Notes: a model not told the origin generated them from the sequence alone. A stretch of 64,000 nucleotides of DNA from Whitmania pigra (GCA_021613335.1 JAJTWR010000257.1:1291001-1355000), one strand, 5' to 3'; positions 1 to 14,200 are shown, counted from the first letter of the stretch. Translations and numbers: made by a program.

Positions 1-1040
1 AGTTTGTCTTTTATTTTTTTTTTATTTATTTATTTTATTTCAAAACAAATTGCAGGGTCATCTATGACCTCTTACGCAATTATATACAATGGTTTTAGAT
101 GTTCGCGAGAACAGAGTGCAACGGTAAGAAGGTTAAGTGATCACTTAATTAGGAGGTAATTATTGAGGTTAAAGAGCGACAGGCAGGATTTGAAGCAAGA
201 AAATGTTGAGGAATTAATGATGTCAGGGGGTAGAGAGTTCCAGGGTTTGACGACTCGGTTGATGAAGAAGTGTTGCCTGTGTTTGGTGGAACATTGTTCT
301 TGTCGTAGACGAAGGAGATGACCGCGAGTTCTTGAAGTAAGAAACGAAGGGAATTCCGGAATTGTGCACTGAACAAGCCCGTGAACTATTTTATAGCAGA
401 AGCATAGGTCGCTGATAAGCCGTCTATGTTCAAGAGTATTGAGTCTCAGCAGTCGTAATCTGGTATGGTAGGGCAGAGATCTAAATCCGGGTATGGTTCT
501 TGTAAAATATCTTTGGACACGTTCGATCTTTCGTACGAGCTGCTTGCTATGTGGGCTCCATATTGGGGAACAATATTCGAGGATAGGTCGGACATAAGTG
601 CAATATGCTCTGGTTAGAATTTTTTTGTGTCTTGTACGAAAGCATTTAAGGAGTAGTCTCAACCTCACAAATGCTTTATGAACAATGGTGTTAATGTGGG
701 CTTTGTAGGTGAGTGTGTTATCAATGAGCACCCCAAGATCACGGGCGCTATCTGATACAGGTAAGGTTTGTGAGGCAATTGTGTAGTTGCTTGATGGAGT
801 CTTGATGCGTAATGTCTTGATGGAAATTTGTATGCATTTTTCGGGAGCCAGCTGTAATTGCCATTTATTGCTCCATAGCACCAACTCGTTGATTGCAGTT
901 TGCAAGGAAGAGTTCTGAGGAGATGAAGATTTTGAGTAGAGTTTGATATCATCTGCAAATAATTTTAATTTGACAGATTTTTTAGCGAGATTTTTTACAT
1001 TTGCTGTAGCTAGCAGAGATGGTTCCTGTTCGTGCAATCA
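1..1040 (-). mobile_element. 5'-truncated non-LTR retrotransposon (LINE), 3' part
   Basis: Read on the minus strand, this piece starts inside a reverse-transcriptase ORF near 1037 and ends in an A-rich tail (the T-rich run at about 9-40 on the plus strand). That is the usual shape of a 5'-truncated LINE insertion. Its protein is closely related in layout to the LINE at 36031-37262, so both belong to the same broad CR1/Jockey-like group. The left window edge prevents a check of the target-site duplication. Confidence 0.85.
141..1037 (-). pseudogene. Reverse transcriptase C-terminal half of a LINE
   Basis: An open frame of 298 codons begins just before the RT catalytic block FADDIKLY (residues about 27-34) and runs through the RT thumb/C-terminal region. 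Family hallmarks follow in order: WQLQLAPEKC, ARDLGVLID, YVRPILEYCSPIW and the late VVKPWNSLP motif. The N-terminal endonuclease and the RT finger motifs are missing, so it cannot encode a working ORF2 protein. The frame has no internal stop, which suggests a fairly young insertion. It lies downstream of UBA1 in the same orientation and is unrelated to it. Confidence 0.85.
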
Positions 1041-1870
1041 AATAACTTGTAATTGTAATTAATTAAAACAAATGATAACTTTCATTGTTGTTGTTGTTAA
1101 TATGACTATTATTATAGTTTTATTGCTATTGTTGTCTGTGTAATTATTATTAATTTCAGTCATTTTTTTATAATTTAAACTTTGAATCACAACGACAACG
1201 CATTTTTGTTATTTAGTTCTTATCCACAATTATACCAATATAATTTGGAGCGTATCCTACATATTCCTAGTGGTCCTTCGGCGTCATGTTGCGGGTGCTT
1301 TTGTGGCGAGCCCTATCAGGGAAGGGGCGAGCCCCAGACCAACGTAATGCACCTGCAAGTACCCTATCACCCACAATCCTCTGCGAGACGTACGCATTTG
1401 CGGATACGCTATTTTAGATTACTATCTTTGTCAACGACGTTAACCAGTCTAGAAAATATTATTTTCCTTTTAGAACGAATGGACGTCTGAAAACCGGATT
1501 GAATTTTTCATCGGTGTGATTAGAACATGAGCCACAATGAAGGGATAAACGAGAGTAAGGAGAGAAGGAGGGAACGTCAAAATTATCTAATACAACCATA
1601 TCTTTGTTCAAACAGTCTGTCACAATACTGAGGGTGCACAATCCCAAAGAGAAACCTATCATCAACATCCCCCAAACACAGGATCAAATTTGATCATCAA
1701 GATTCCACAAGAGGAAACGAACAGGTAAGGTTTTCAGACTAGTCCTAACCATTTCAACCAGCCAGAGAGACTTTATTTGATCTAAGCAACACAGAGAGTG
1801 ATAAAGGGTAAAAAAAATCTCGTCTAATCCGCCAAACAAATTATTTCCTATCGGAACCTTGGTCCTCGAA
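1041..1870. other. Spacer between the LINE and the UBA1 stop; UBA1 3'UTR
   Basis: The part next to 1871 is the UBA1 3'UTR. Short open frames at 1182-1490 (plus) and 1459-1668 (minus) show no recognisable domain or codon signal. No other gene is seen. Confidence 0.5.
1772..1777 (-). terminator. UBA1 polyadenylation signal (AATAAA)
   Basis: TTTATT on the plus strand reads AATAAA on the minus strand, about 95 nt downstream of the UBA1 stop codon. This is a normal distance for a short 3'UTR. It is the nearest canonical hexamer. Confidence 0.6.
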
Positions 1871-2487
1871 TCAATGTCCAATCTCCATCTGGTTGCTGGC
1901 TCCGTTGCTGGCCTCGTCGAGGACGTGACCGATGTTGTACTTGATGTACGGGGTCTCGACGTCTGCTCCGTCTTCATCGTCGCAACACATCTCGAATACC
2001 AGGCACCTCACGTGCGAGGGGATCTTCTTTTTGGACACTTTCTTCACCAGCTCACACATCCTAGAGAAAAGATTTTATTCATGATTAAGATTCATTCCAG
2101 AGACGAGCGTTCTATTATAAATTCCATTAGGAGCCAATCCGGTGTAGTTGACAACAATAATGTTTTGTTTTTATATTTAAGTTATGAATAAGAATAACTG
2201 AATTAATAATAATTAAATAATAGTTTAATAAAAGTAATAATAAATGAATTAATTACTTCATATTGAGTCTTTCCTTCTTCTTTTCCTCTTGCTGGAAAGA
2301 AGAATACAGCATGCACACTCCATGTGAAAGCATGCTGATGGTCAGCTTGTGGTTGGTCTGGAAAATAAACACAACAAGTGAGGGAATGCCTTGAATCGCA
2401 CATACAAAAAAACAAAATACTGGATGACTGACGATTAGGTAATGAAAGCTAATTACTACCATTGTTAATATTTATTTATTTATTATG

Positions 2488-2518
<31 letters not shown>

Positions 2519-2751
2519 ACAACATCATAATTGAACGTTTAATTAGCGACTGTTATTTTTAATGTTTTACCACTTTTAATAAACAAACCTCAAAGTACTG
2601 GAGAAGCTCTTGGAGTGTCATCTCTCCATTCAACTCGAACCTGTCCCACTGGGTGAACGTGACATCATAGTACTGAAAGCCAGCAAAAGTTGCGTCCATT
2701 ATTTTGTTCTCAAATCACAGCAATAAGCACTAGCAATAATGTTAATAATAT

Positions 2752-2782
<31 letters not shown>

Positions 2783-5700
2783 TAACACATTACAAATTAC
2801 ACATTACACATCAGCTCAATACAATACAATACGAATATAATGCAACAATAGAATGCAAATATAAAAACAAAACAGTCGCCCATCTTACCTTGTGCTTAGT
2901 GGCCGGAACAGGCTCAGAGAAGCCGAAGAAGGGCAAGGCAAGGTTGATGAAGCCGTTCTTGAACCTCTCGGCGTTCGTGTGGCCCTGGATGAGCTGAGAG
3001 ATCGAGGAGCACAATTTATCATCGGCCAAATGTATCATCGTATCGGTCAAATCAATCGTGAGCAGTCAAACCACAATAACAAGTGGTAGCATAACTTAGC
3101 GTAGAAGATAAAATAGAAGATATTTTGAGGAGCATTTCGAGTACCTTGTACATCTCGAGGCAGACGAGACCGACAACAGCAGATGTGGTGGTGGCAATGG
3201 CAGGTATGATCTTACCGGCAATGAGCTTGCTCTGTGGGCAAAATTAAAATGTTATCAGATAATCATAATCATGTTGTTGCTGTGCATATTATTATTACAA
3301 TAATTAATTAATATTATTATCCTCGTCAGTCTACCTTGTGCCTGTCGGCAGGGGCAATGTCATAGTTCTCGGCTCTGAGGTTGGAAGCGGCCACGATGAA
3401 GTCCATGTGGTGGTTGGTGTCGTCGTCCTTCTCGAACTCGATCGGCCTGAGCTTCAGTTTCAGAGCCTTTGGATCGGGCAGGGAAGCTTGGATGGAAGAC
3501 AGCGCATCGGAATCTGCAAGCGGAATCATTATCATCACGTCGACAACAAAAGGCAACAAGTAGAAAAGAGAACAAAGGGAAGGGTAATGAAGCCAACCTG
3601 ATTGCATGTCATTTCTGGAGGAGTTGGCTTCCTCGTCGTTGACGGAGATCTTGACCCCAGATTTCGGCACAAACTCTGGCACCTTCAACTTGGCCAAAAT
3701 GTCGACAATCCTCCTCCTATCGTAGGCCTCGGTCGGCTCGATGCTGTACACGTAAGCCTTCAGTCTGGCTGCTGCCTCGACATAATCCAGGTGAGTGGAC
3801 TGCAAGAAATAAAATGATTAAAAAGATGTCATCTTAATCTTGACACGAATAAGGTCATAAGGAATAACAGTCATTATTGTCAATGACGCAATGTCAGTCA
3901 GTCAGTATTGGATCGAAAATCATCTGCGAGGATTAAAAACTCACATTATGGGGGTCGAACTCAAGATGATGGGGGCATCTCTTGGGTCCGGACCAGAAGG
4001 GTGCACCGCTGGAGGTGATTTGATCTTTGGGGAAGTTGAAGAGCAGCTGTTTGATCTGATTGTGGTAGTTTGCCTGCCAGAGGTTGCGAGCCCATGTGAT
4101 GCAGTCCTCGAACGTCTGAGGACGCTCGTCCACCAAGACCTTCTTGACTGCCTCGAATGTTTCCAACTGGAAAAGTAGGAAATAGATGTTAAATTACATT
4201 TAATAATAGTATTAATTGTCGCAATAATATTGAACACATTGAAGATGTTGCAGACTAGCATCACATGTCGAGCAGTTACTATTAATAAAGGTCAATAATC
4301 GAGTTCATCACTAACAGGCTGATTGCCCTGTAGCTTCATGGTGCGATCGACAAACTTCGGATCGGCAAGGTACTGGGCAGCCGTCTCGACGGGCTGCCTG
4401 AAGAGACCCTCGAACATGTCCCTAGCCCATTGGAGGGTGTGCTCGATGGCATTGGGGAAGTTCTTGAGGGTGCAAATGGGGATGGACTTCTCCGGGGGGT
4501 CCTGAGAGGCCGAGTAGGACTCGGTCACATCAGGGATGACCACTTGGATGCTTCCCTTTGTGCCCAGGGTTCCCGACTCGAGCAGGGACTTCTTGTAGAA
4601 CACGCAACGTCTGTCCACATAAGTTCCTGGGAAAGCAGCGAAAATGTTTTAGATATTTTCAATTCGCTTCTGTATTTTTTTTATAACTTATCATTATTAA
4701 TATTATTATTATTATCATTTACGTAACTGTTATTATTATTGCTGTTGTTATTGATTAAATATAAAATGTTCCACTTACTGGCTTCAACGTTGTCGAGTGC
4801 ATTGGCGACTCCGGTTAGGTTCTCGAAGAAGGCATCGTTGTAAACTGCCTCCGTGTCTTCGCCAACCCTGTTCGTGTGTGCCACGATGTTCAGGCGGGGG
4901 TTCATTTTCAACACTGCATCTGCTGCCGTCGACGACTTGGGTTTCTGAGTTGACAAATAAATTAATTAATCAACTATTTTTAATCTACGATAAATTAACT
5001 GTTTAATTAACAAACGATCGTCAACTGATTTTTGCCACAACTTCTGTTCAATCAACATGCATTCGACGAGCTTTGAATAACGATAATCATCATTATCACC
5101 ATCACTCACATTGACATCCCAAGCCCTAAAGAGGAACTGCCTGTTGAGGTTCGACTTCTCGATGACATCCATGTCGGTGACAAAGATCTTGCCCTCGTCC
5201 CCTGTTCCGACACCCATCATGGCCCAATTCTTCAGCAATTCACATCCGATAGCTCCGGCTCCAACCTGGAAAGAAATAAAAGCAATGTCAGCAAATGTAT
5301 GCCAAACACTGTCAAACACCCCCGCCCTAAACCATCAGGGAACACCCACAATCATCTGATATAGATACACAGCTGATCGACGATAAAGTGCCTTGGCATA
5401 CATTAGGCAGTCGAAAGAGCAGCCAAATACAAATCGAACAAGAACAGACTTACCAAGAAGTAACGGACATCTGCAAGCTTCTGCTGGAATTCTGATCCAA
5501 AGACTGCAACCTGCCCGTCGTACCTGCTGCCGACAGGTTTGCAAAGGTCCTCGGTCAACGTTGTCAGGGGGTTCTCTGGCAGACACTCGAGGGCGTCGAA
5601 GTACAACCACTGGTAGACTGGGCTAAACTTTCCACTGCATGCCTGCAGGCAAAAGTAATAATTAGTTAGTAAAAATCAATAACTGAATTATTATTATCAT

Positions 5701-8700
5701 TACATTTATTTAAATGCAAATACCGCTGTCACAACTGTCATCAATAAACAAAAGCAAATACTACAATCTACAATTATTTCAACCATTAACAGAAACTGAA
5801 ATCATCCAAATGAACCAACCTTGAGCACTTCCTGGGCAGCTATTCCTCCGATGACAGCCTGCATCGGACTGAGGCTTCCGGCCGCTCCGGAGGCAAAAAG
5901 ACGGATGACCTCCTCGTTCAACTCGACGTCCTCGGTCTTCAGCGAAGAAGTCAATTGGAGAATCTCGTCGGCATCAGCCTGAAGAATGAACGATCGAGCG
6001 TGAGAAGGAATGAATGCTAATCGATAATTTACAGCACCAGGCACTACTAAATACCTTGTTGTAGGGAGCAGGGTTCCTGTCGTGTTTCTTGACGAACTGA
6101 TGGAGAGCCTGGAAAGCCGCATGGAGTTGTGCGGGCCTGTCGAACTTTCCAAAGTCAGTCACAACAAACTCTGGCTCCTTCAGGGACTCCTCGAAAGATT
6201 TCTGGCAAAATTTTTTATAATTAATAATACGTAATAATAATTACGACTAAAGCAGTATTCAGCAATTGTGACAATGTTAGTTATTATAATCGATTCGAGA
6301 GGAATGCTAACGAATTTCAAAGTCTTTGGCATCTTGACTTGGGTGACCACTCCGCCCCTGACGTACTCAGAGAAGTTACTTGTATCTCCAATGCTGAACG
6401 TGTACGGCCCTAGATCAATGAATATTATGTTATAATAATAGTAATAATATTATTTTTAATAATAATAATAAATAATACTAATTATAATAATAGTAATATC
6501 AACAGTAATAACAATAATAAAAACAATGACATTGATGATGACAATTATGACTATAACTATTATGAAGACAAAGGTAAAAATATCCATAAGTAAAACATAA
6601 AATATCCATGTACGGACAAAAGTGACACACTCACCAAGAACCGTAACCTTACGGGGGGCACATCCGTTCAGTTCGGTCATGCCCTGGACTTCCGAGAAGG
6701 TCACGTAGTCTCCGGTCTCGTAGTTGTGTCTGGTCTCGTCGATGCATGTCACAACGCTCTCTGCTTCCTGCTGACAAATTGCGAAGGATGGTTAAAGCTT
6801 AAGAATGGTAACTGTTACAAGCGCCTCTAATGCTGTGCACACCATGTCTTACAAATTAACATTATCGTTGTTGTTGTTATTATTATCATTATTATTATTT
6901 ATCATCATCATTATTATATTATTTTTACAAAGTAACTAGATAGATAAATTTGGTATTAAACTAGTTATTAAAATTTTAGTCATAATAAGTAATTTATGAG
7001 ATGACATCAAAAGCTGACAAAAATCACAAACTAGCACAGTCGACCAAATACTCAAAACAGCAAAAAAGGCACGAACCTTGGTGATGGAAGCCACCATGTT
7101 GCTGACGGGCTGCTCACCGTTAATGTCGTTCACCACAAACTCCTCGCCGAAGTCGCAGAAGAGTTGCCTGGAATCGGGTTGAAAATTTTATGTAACCACG
7201 ATCAACTTTGACACAACCATTATTATTACAACTACATGTATATTATTAACAGGGCTAGGAGCCATTGTATTACACCACTTCCCAAGTTAACTCCGACTGA
7301 CGGTCACTTACCCAAAGAGCCCCTTGCTGTCGGCCACTATGAAGCAGATCCCATTCTCGTGGCAGAAAGCTCCGAGCTGTTTCTGCTCCTCGAGGGTTGA
7401 ATCGGTCAGAACGACAACCTGGAAAATAAAAAAAAAAGGTTGAACCAATTAAACAACATGTTCATTTAACGTGGTTAAACAGACAAAAATAATTATAATA
7501 GTGAGCTAATCTATGCAACACCATTTACTTAACAAACAGAGCAGCTTAAAACACGACAAGCAGTCATTATCAACGGGCATTGCGTCGTGGAAAGCAGTCC
7601 TTCATACCTGATAAAACTTGACTTTGTCCAGAGTCAACTCTCCTGTGAAGGATTGCACTGGCACGTAAGTGTTGAGATCTGCCAGTTTGGCAAGGGTAGC
7701 CTGAGCCCTATTCAATCCCAAGTTCTTCTCTTGCAGGTAAAACTGAAATTATAATTGAGAAATGATTAAGTCTATTAATCAGGTTTAAAAACAATCAAGA
7801 CCGATTGAAAGCTAATTAAAAATAAATAAAACTCAATTTAAATTCAAAACATTTACGGAACCCAGATTCAGAAGCCACGAAAATCCGACAAAACACAATA
7901 AGGTTCCAAAATGTCCCAACAAATTATTAGCAAAACACAAAATGGTCTAGAATACGATGCTTCCATCCAACCAACCTGAGAGGAAAGATCAGCCTGCGTG
8001 ACCACTTTGTCGTCATGGATGGCCACGGACTTGACCCCTGCAAGGACCACGTTCTTGGCAATCTCCACTCCGAGTCCCCCCATGCCCGAGACGAGGACGT
8101 TCGAGTTGGCCATTCTCTTCATGGCAGCGTGACCCAAGACATACCTGAATAAAATCATAGAAATTAATTTTGTTGTCATAAGAAAACATTTTCAAATCCA
8201 AGGATTCCTTAGAGAGGCTTTTATTTATAACTAGACCCAAATAGTTTACAAGGATAATGTAGTATGTGGAAAATACAAAATAACACTCACAATTGTCTGG
8301 AATACAGTCCCTCATCAATTCCATCGCTTTCCTTCACTGACCTGTCTGTTTCCATGTTCTGAAGTCAAGAATGTGATGGTGGAAAACAAATACAATATAC
8401 ATAGAATCATAAACAAAATTCAGAAACATAGTCTAGACTGGGAACACCATGAAACATTGCATTAAACAAAAGCAAATTCAACTTCCTTATACAGAAGCAT
8501 TTCCAAACCACATAATATTTTTTTAAAAATTCAGTAATGTAGACAAACACCTTCTGGTTCAAGGAATATACATATTCAGGCCCACAGTGCCATAGAGTTC
8601 ATAGAGATTGTTATTTTTGCAACAAGAAAAATACACAGCAGACAATGCCACAAAAAGCTCAAAACAATCATTTGCAGACTACATACTGAATGACCGTTTT

Positions 8701-8755
8701 CGGAATCTTGAGGAATTTCTAATCTGGGTTTCTTGGCCGGGAGCGGGCTAGACAT
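1871..8755 (-). CDS. UBA1: Ubiquitin-activating enzyme E1 (UBA1), 22 coding exons
   Basis: E1 adenylates ubiquitin with ATP and carries it as a thioester for transfer to E2 enzymes. Joined exons give 1,056 aa plus stop, almost the length of human UBA1 (1,058). Exons, 5' to 3': 8755-8687, 8358-8291, 8144-7976, 7742-7608, 7418-7312, 7167-7077, 6770-6635, 6409-6312, 6201-6055, 5978-5820, 5642-5454, 5265-5110, 4944-4779, 4626-4316, 4166-3945, 3799-3598, 3513-3335, 3231-3145, 2993-2889, 2672-2589, about 2356-2256 and 2060-1871. The N-terminus [13 protein letters not shown] carries a KKPR nuclear-signal-like patch. The inactive adenylation half holds [12 protein letters not shown]; the active one holds [13 protein letters not shown] (from residue 457) and [11 protein letters not shown]. 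The catalytic Cys is C615 in [12 protein letters not shown]. The C-terminal ubiquitin-fold domain follows and ends about 18 residues beyond the usual end. Exons are joined by GT-AG introns and the phases close exactly. Confidence 0.97.
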
Positions 8756-11250
8756 CTTAAATTATGTATGAATTAAATTGAGAAAACCTACTAACAAAAG
8801 CAATTCGCGAAAGCATTAACTCCAAGCGTTGAAACATATTGAAACGAGCATGTTTTACATTGACTTTTGAACGTAGTGGTCACTGAAAATCGATAGCAAT
8901 TACACTAACGTGATCCACGGCGAGTCAAATATAGCAATGCTTAGTACAAAATAAAAGTAAATTATTTTAAAAGCTCCTCAAATAGTTAAAATCTTCCCGA
9001 TAAAAAACAATAGCAAAAAATCCAGGACGGAGTTCCCTGTTGTCTCGCGTGGCCAGCTTACTCACCGTTATTGAAAATGGCGGATGACTGGCGAAAAATA
9101 TTAATGTCAAAAAACAGCAAAAGCGGCTTAGCTACTTAATTCGGAAAGTCTGAAAGTGAAATAAAATGTGCAGAAAGAATTCTCTGAACGACGAAACTCG
9201 AACTCGAATGAACTAAAGAATGAATTCCCGCTAAATTTTCGGCCACCGGTATCCGGCACATGAAAACATTCACAATGTCGATGTTTGACCAGACAAGTTG
9301 ACGATCCTATTTCAGCATCGGAGTGATCCCAAACTCACCCAAATTTAAAAATCTAGGCAAAGCTATCGAACTTTACTCGTCGATGGCTCCGAAAATTATC
9401 TTTAAGAGATTCTATGCGAATTAATTTTAGCGGTTAAACTAAGCCGAAAACTTTCAATAGTTTAAAACGATAATTTGTCCTATATTTACGTTCTTAAGGC
9501 CGCTCTAAGCGAAACAATATAGCTGCGTCAGCCTTAGTAAGACCCTGTGCCTGATATATTCCCCATTATCATAATGCCCCATCAGCATATCGAACGCTAG
9601 GTCACCTGTGCACTGGTTATGGGCAGATTTGTGTTTAACAAGGACGATTGAAATTATGCCAGCCATTTAGTAAATAATTAATTAGTCTCCGGGCTTAGGA
9701 TGTATCTGAACCCCTTGAAATTCCTTCACTTAAGCAAGTGAGAATCGCAGGGTCTCTATTGGCTAACAGTGATTTCTAAATTTAACATCGAGCTCATATT
9801 AAATTAATTTGTGCGCATTTCAAAGAATTTTTAATTCCGAAGATGATATGTTTATGGCCGAATGCGTTCAAAAATGATTAAATAATTTCAAGACTGCGAT
9901 TTATGCAATATCACAATTTTTAATTTTTTTATAGTTAAAAAATACGCTACTAAATGGGCCTGTCAGTAATATATTTTGTCAATTAATCTTTTAACTGAGC
10001 CTCGAAAGAAACCACGCGATGTTCTAGAAACTTCCATTACCATGTCAATTATTTGAAAAGAGAAAAGCTTATCAGGGGCAGCTCTGAAACATCACCTGGC
10101 AACCGAAGTACTAATTAACCAATTAATTAACTGGATTCATGCACGATCACCTATCACGTGATATTTAGCGAACATAATATTCAACGAGCATCACAACAAC
10201 AACCAGAATCGTCTGCATATGACAAAAAACTTTAAGTCGGTTGAAATTGTACAAAAACTACTTACTGTTTGCTAATCTCTTGACGAAAAGATGCTCAGCT
10301 CTTGGCGAATTACGTTTGAAAGTTTGAAGTACATTCTTAATCGTCACAAATTAAAAGACTAGAAGGGTTTTTATAAAATTAAATTTTAAAATTATTAAAC
10401 AAGTCATTCGTAAGTTTTTAATAATAACATGTCCATGACTATATGTAGATATGTGAAGTGTGGCCCTCAATAGATAATACTATCTACGAAATGTTGTGCG
10501 AGAGTTTGCCCCTTGGAAAAAACTGAAATGACTTGCACTATTTTTCTCTCAATTTATCGAAATCCCTTGACAAGTTTTGATCACGGATGAGATACAAGCA
10601 ACTGCCCGTCCGCTTTTTGTGACCCTCCTGTTTTCCCAAAGCCATTTGAATTCAAAGGCTAATAAAATAAAGTCACCAGCTAGCTCAATGAACATTTAGA
10701 AAAATTAGTTTGTTTCCTTTAGTAATTGCTAAGATAACGCTTCCGATTTTGGTGCCTAAAAGTTAGAGAGTATTATTATAATAATACCCACTAGACGTTT
10801 AAGTTTAGTTCCTCCGCCAAGAGTTTGCAAACCTTTGTAAGCATAAATCAGTAATAAATGTAGACGATCAATTAATTAAAATAAATTAGTTTTAACTATG
10901 GTTTAATTTTAATTGCTCAAATGCAGACAAATTACTTTAGATGAAAAGCGTATAAATTTATATCAAATAATAAAAAAATATCAAAAATACAATTCTCAAC
11001 TTTTATGACAAAATAAAAAAAACCATTTTAACAGTTAGTTAAACTGTTTGGTTCCCGCCGGTAACATTTATGGTAACATAACAGCTGTACTACTTTGGGG
11101 CCGGAGGTGTGCGAGGCTGGAGTTTGTGGCTTGAAATGTTCTGTGGCAAAACTTGAGTTGTTGAAATTGTTACGACTTTTTGAAGCGAATACAACGCTCG
11201 TTATATTATATTTTAAAACTTGGAGAAGTGTTTTCTGAAGTTTTGAGGCC
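8756..11250. other. Intergenic region between divergent UBA1 and C1-RhoGAP genes
   Basis: The two neighbours are head to head, so this 2.5 kb should hold both promoters. I see no coding exon or transposon. A probable UBA1 5'UTR exon ends at 9066, and a CACGTG E-box lies near 10155. The stretch at 11028-11250 just before the RhoGAP start is locally less AT-rich and is the likely 5'UTR/promoter of that gene. Confidence 0.5.
9066..9095 (-). promoter_or_regulatory. Probable UBA1 non-coding first-exon end with YY1-like motif
   Basis: On the minus strand a strong donor, GTGAGTAAG, follows ATAACG at 9066. An AG acceptor sits directly before the UBA1 ATG (8755), which would define a 5'UTR intron of about 310 bp. 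Just inside the exon the plus strand reads AAAATGGCGGATG, close to the YY1 core ATGGCGG often found near housekeeping start sites. This is inferred from motifs only. Confidence 0.4.
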
Positions 11251-14200
11251 ATGGCCCTTAACAATGTCAGCATTATAGTTACAGGTATAACTGCTTTTAA
11301 GTCTTTTTGACTTATTAACTTTTTTTTTTAAAATTTAATTCAATGTTGCAGATTATGATGGCGGCGAACCAACCTCATGGTTAGTGGATAACAACTATAA
11401 TTAACAATAATTTTTCTCTATTTTTGCTATTTCCATTAACTATGAACAACGATATTTTATCATTTTAAAATAGAGTTATTAAGCTTCTGCTATTCCCAAC
11501 ATATTGATAACATTAGAATATCATTAAAAGTAAATGACTAAAGCAATGAAAATATTTCTAACATCCTAAAAGGCTTGTTACATCACAAATTAAAACTCTA
11601 TTTTGGCATCTCAAGTGTTTTTTCAATTGCTACCATGAAGATATTGACATTGTGAACCCGGTCAAAGCAGAAGTGATTTTTTTTCCAGGTATCGCTACTC
11701 CAGGAGAATGAGATCTGCCAACAACTCCCCAGAATTACTGAGGAGAGATATTGATGAACCTCTGAACTTGTTGGACACAGGCTATATAGATGAAGGATCA
11801 GTTTCTGGGATGATTGATAGGGAAGATGGAGAAGCTGACCATCTTTCGAAGGCACTTGCTGGTTTGCATTATTTCATTGTTGTTTTTAGTTAGAGCTCAT
11901 TAAATACATGTGGTTCTATAATTATTATTTGTTAATTAAAGCTAATTATATATATATTTATATATGTATATGTGATTCTATAATTACATGTTTGTGTCAT
12001 CTTTTTCATCATCATTCACCGCAATAAGCCCATATCAAGCATCATTGCTTTTTGATTCCCAAGTGATTCTTCTGATGCCGCGTCCTTTCGTGGCAATTTT
12101 GTTTGGCCGTTGATCGAGATTAATCGATGAATTCATTGATTTTTTGGTGCAGAATTGGCACTAAGGGGTATAATCAGCCACGGCCATGATCTCTGCAGTA
12201 CCAATCTTCCTAAACATTGCTATGCCTGTCACGGGGGATTCTCGTTCAGTGGCTTCTACTGCTCAAAGGTTATTGTGGTGATGATAATGATGATGTTGTT
12301 GAAAGCTTTTATAATGCCCTTTTACCAATTTGCAGAAATAAATAAAAATAATGATTTCATCCGATGGCTATTGAATGGGTCAAATGAGTGATTTAAAATG
12401 AGTTGTAATTTTTTTTCGAGTTAAATTTAAATATTAGAGTTTTAATTTAGTCAAACTATTGGTGTATTTACTTGTGAAATAATATTAAGTAAATGCAAAT
12501 AACTGAGTAAATAAGACAGCAATGTTAGACGATAATAGACAGTAAATAAGACAGCTTCAGAATTTCTAACTTGTTTCCACAAATCTCAAACGATTTTGTT
12601 TCCATTGTCACCACCCAGTGCTACAAGTCGTACCACAAGAACTGCTTGGATAAGATCGATCCCTGTCTGAACAGGATCAATACCGTCGAATTTGTGGCGC
12701 CGGCCAGGGACAAGACGAAGAAGGTCGACGAGAGAAAGGAATTGCCAAAGAAGCAGATGAACCGGCTCCGAAAGATCAGGTGCCTCAAGGTGTGCATGGC
12801 TCACATCGTCAAGAAGGGAGCCAAAGCTGAGGTGGAAAAGATGGTTTTGTGTGCTGGCGGCGGTGGATTTGTTCGGTGATTTTGGATTGGATGATATGGG
12901 TGAGGTTCTACAGGTGGAGGGAGAGATTGATTTTGGTTGCTTTTGGTGATTTCCGAGTGTTTTGAAAATTCATGGCTTGAGATTAATTTGAAAATGAGAA
13001 CAATGAATTAGCCTTTTTTGACATGGGCAGTGAAAATACTCGGATTAACAATGATCTTGATTGAAATATTGTTTAATAATAATAGTAATAATAATAATAA
13101 TAATATGAATTTAAAATTAATAATACTAATAATTTGATTGTGAAATGATGACAGTCTTTGCAGCCATAATCAGGAAGTTTGATAATCAGTGACGAGCATG
13201 TTTCATTCTGATTATGATGATGATGATACAGGGCATCTACAGGAAGTCAGGATCAGCAGCAAGGATCAAGTTATTGTTTGAAGAGGTCAGCAATGGCACA
13301 GATGTCGAGAAACTTTTGAAGGACGAGGACAGAGTCCACGACATCACCGGTCTCTTCAAGAAGCTTCTCGCACAGGTCTGCACTATTGTTGTTATTATTG
13401 TTGTTGTTACTGTTGTAAAAGAATCACTTTTACTGATCATTACAATTCAATCAAGTGATATAACTATAAATGTTCACAGGTTATATTAATTAATCACATT
13501 TGATACAATGATGATGGTGTAAAGATTTTCAATAATCTTGTTTGTTTATGTTGACATGGTGAAAAAGATGGTATTTATGATGAAGGTGATTTTGCGGTGA
13601 TCCACGGGTTGTGTATAGAAAAATGATGGTTGCTGAATCGAATGTATGGAGGATGTTTTTAACTTTTGAGACACTTTAGAACTTTTTTATAAATTAAAAA
13701 TCAATTCGTAATTGTTAAGTGCACTCAAAATACAGCATATTAACTTAATATTTTATAATAAAATTGTAATGATTATAATTTAATGCAATAATAAAGAATA
13801 ATGAAAAGGAAACGTGAGTTATCAATTATGAATTATTTATAATATTTTTCTTCAGTGTCAGGAGCTGTTTTTCTCGCAGTTTGTGATTGGAAGATTGTTG
13901 ACCATTGTTGGGGTATTTCCTTTGTTTTGTTTCATTTTGATTGTATTTAGTTGAAAGCTCAGTGAACCAGAAGAGCAAAACATGTTAACATTATTAATCG
14001 TAATGTGTCGTGTTCAAAACCCAGTCCGCACTGTCCCGATACCCTTGGGAAGGAGTGCTATAAACGGTTAACCAGCCTCGGATTCTATGCAAGTGGAGCT
14101 ATGTAAATTAAGTACATTTGCATAATAGTTATTTTATTCGTTTGCTTAACTTAATACATTTTTTGGCTTCACAATGCAAATGCTACTTACTTTGTCTGAG

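Noticed and set aside
1182..1668. Open frames of 102 and 69 codons between the LINE and UBA1
   Set aside because: No domain, no paralogue in the window and no splice context; most likely UBA1 3' flank.
12832..12879. Extension of the RhoGAP exon 5 frame to a stop near 12879
   Set aside because: Splicing at GAG|GTGGAA (12831) joins in phase to the arginine-finger exon and restores the RhoGAP motif; the extension has no similarity to the domain.
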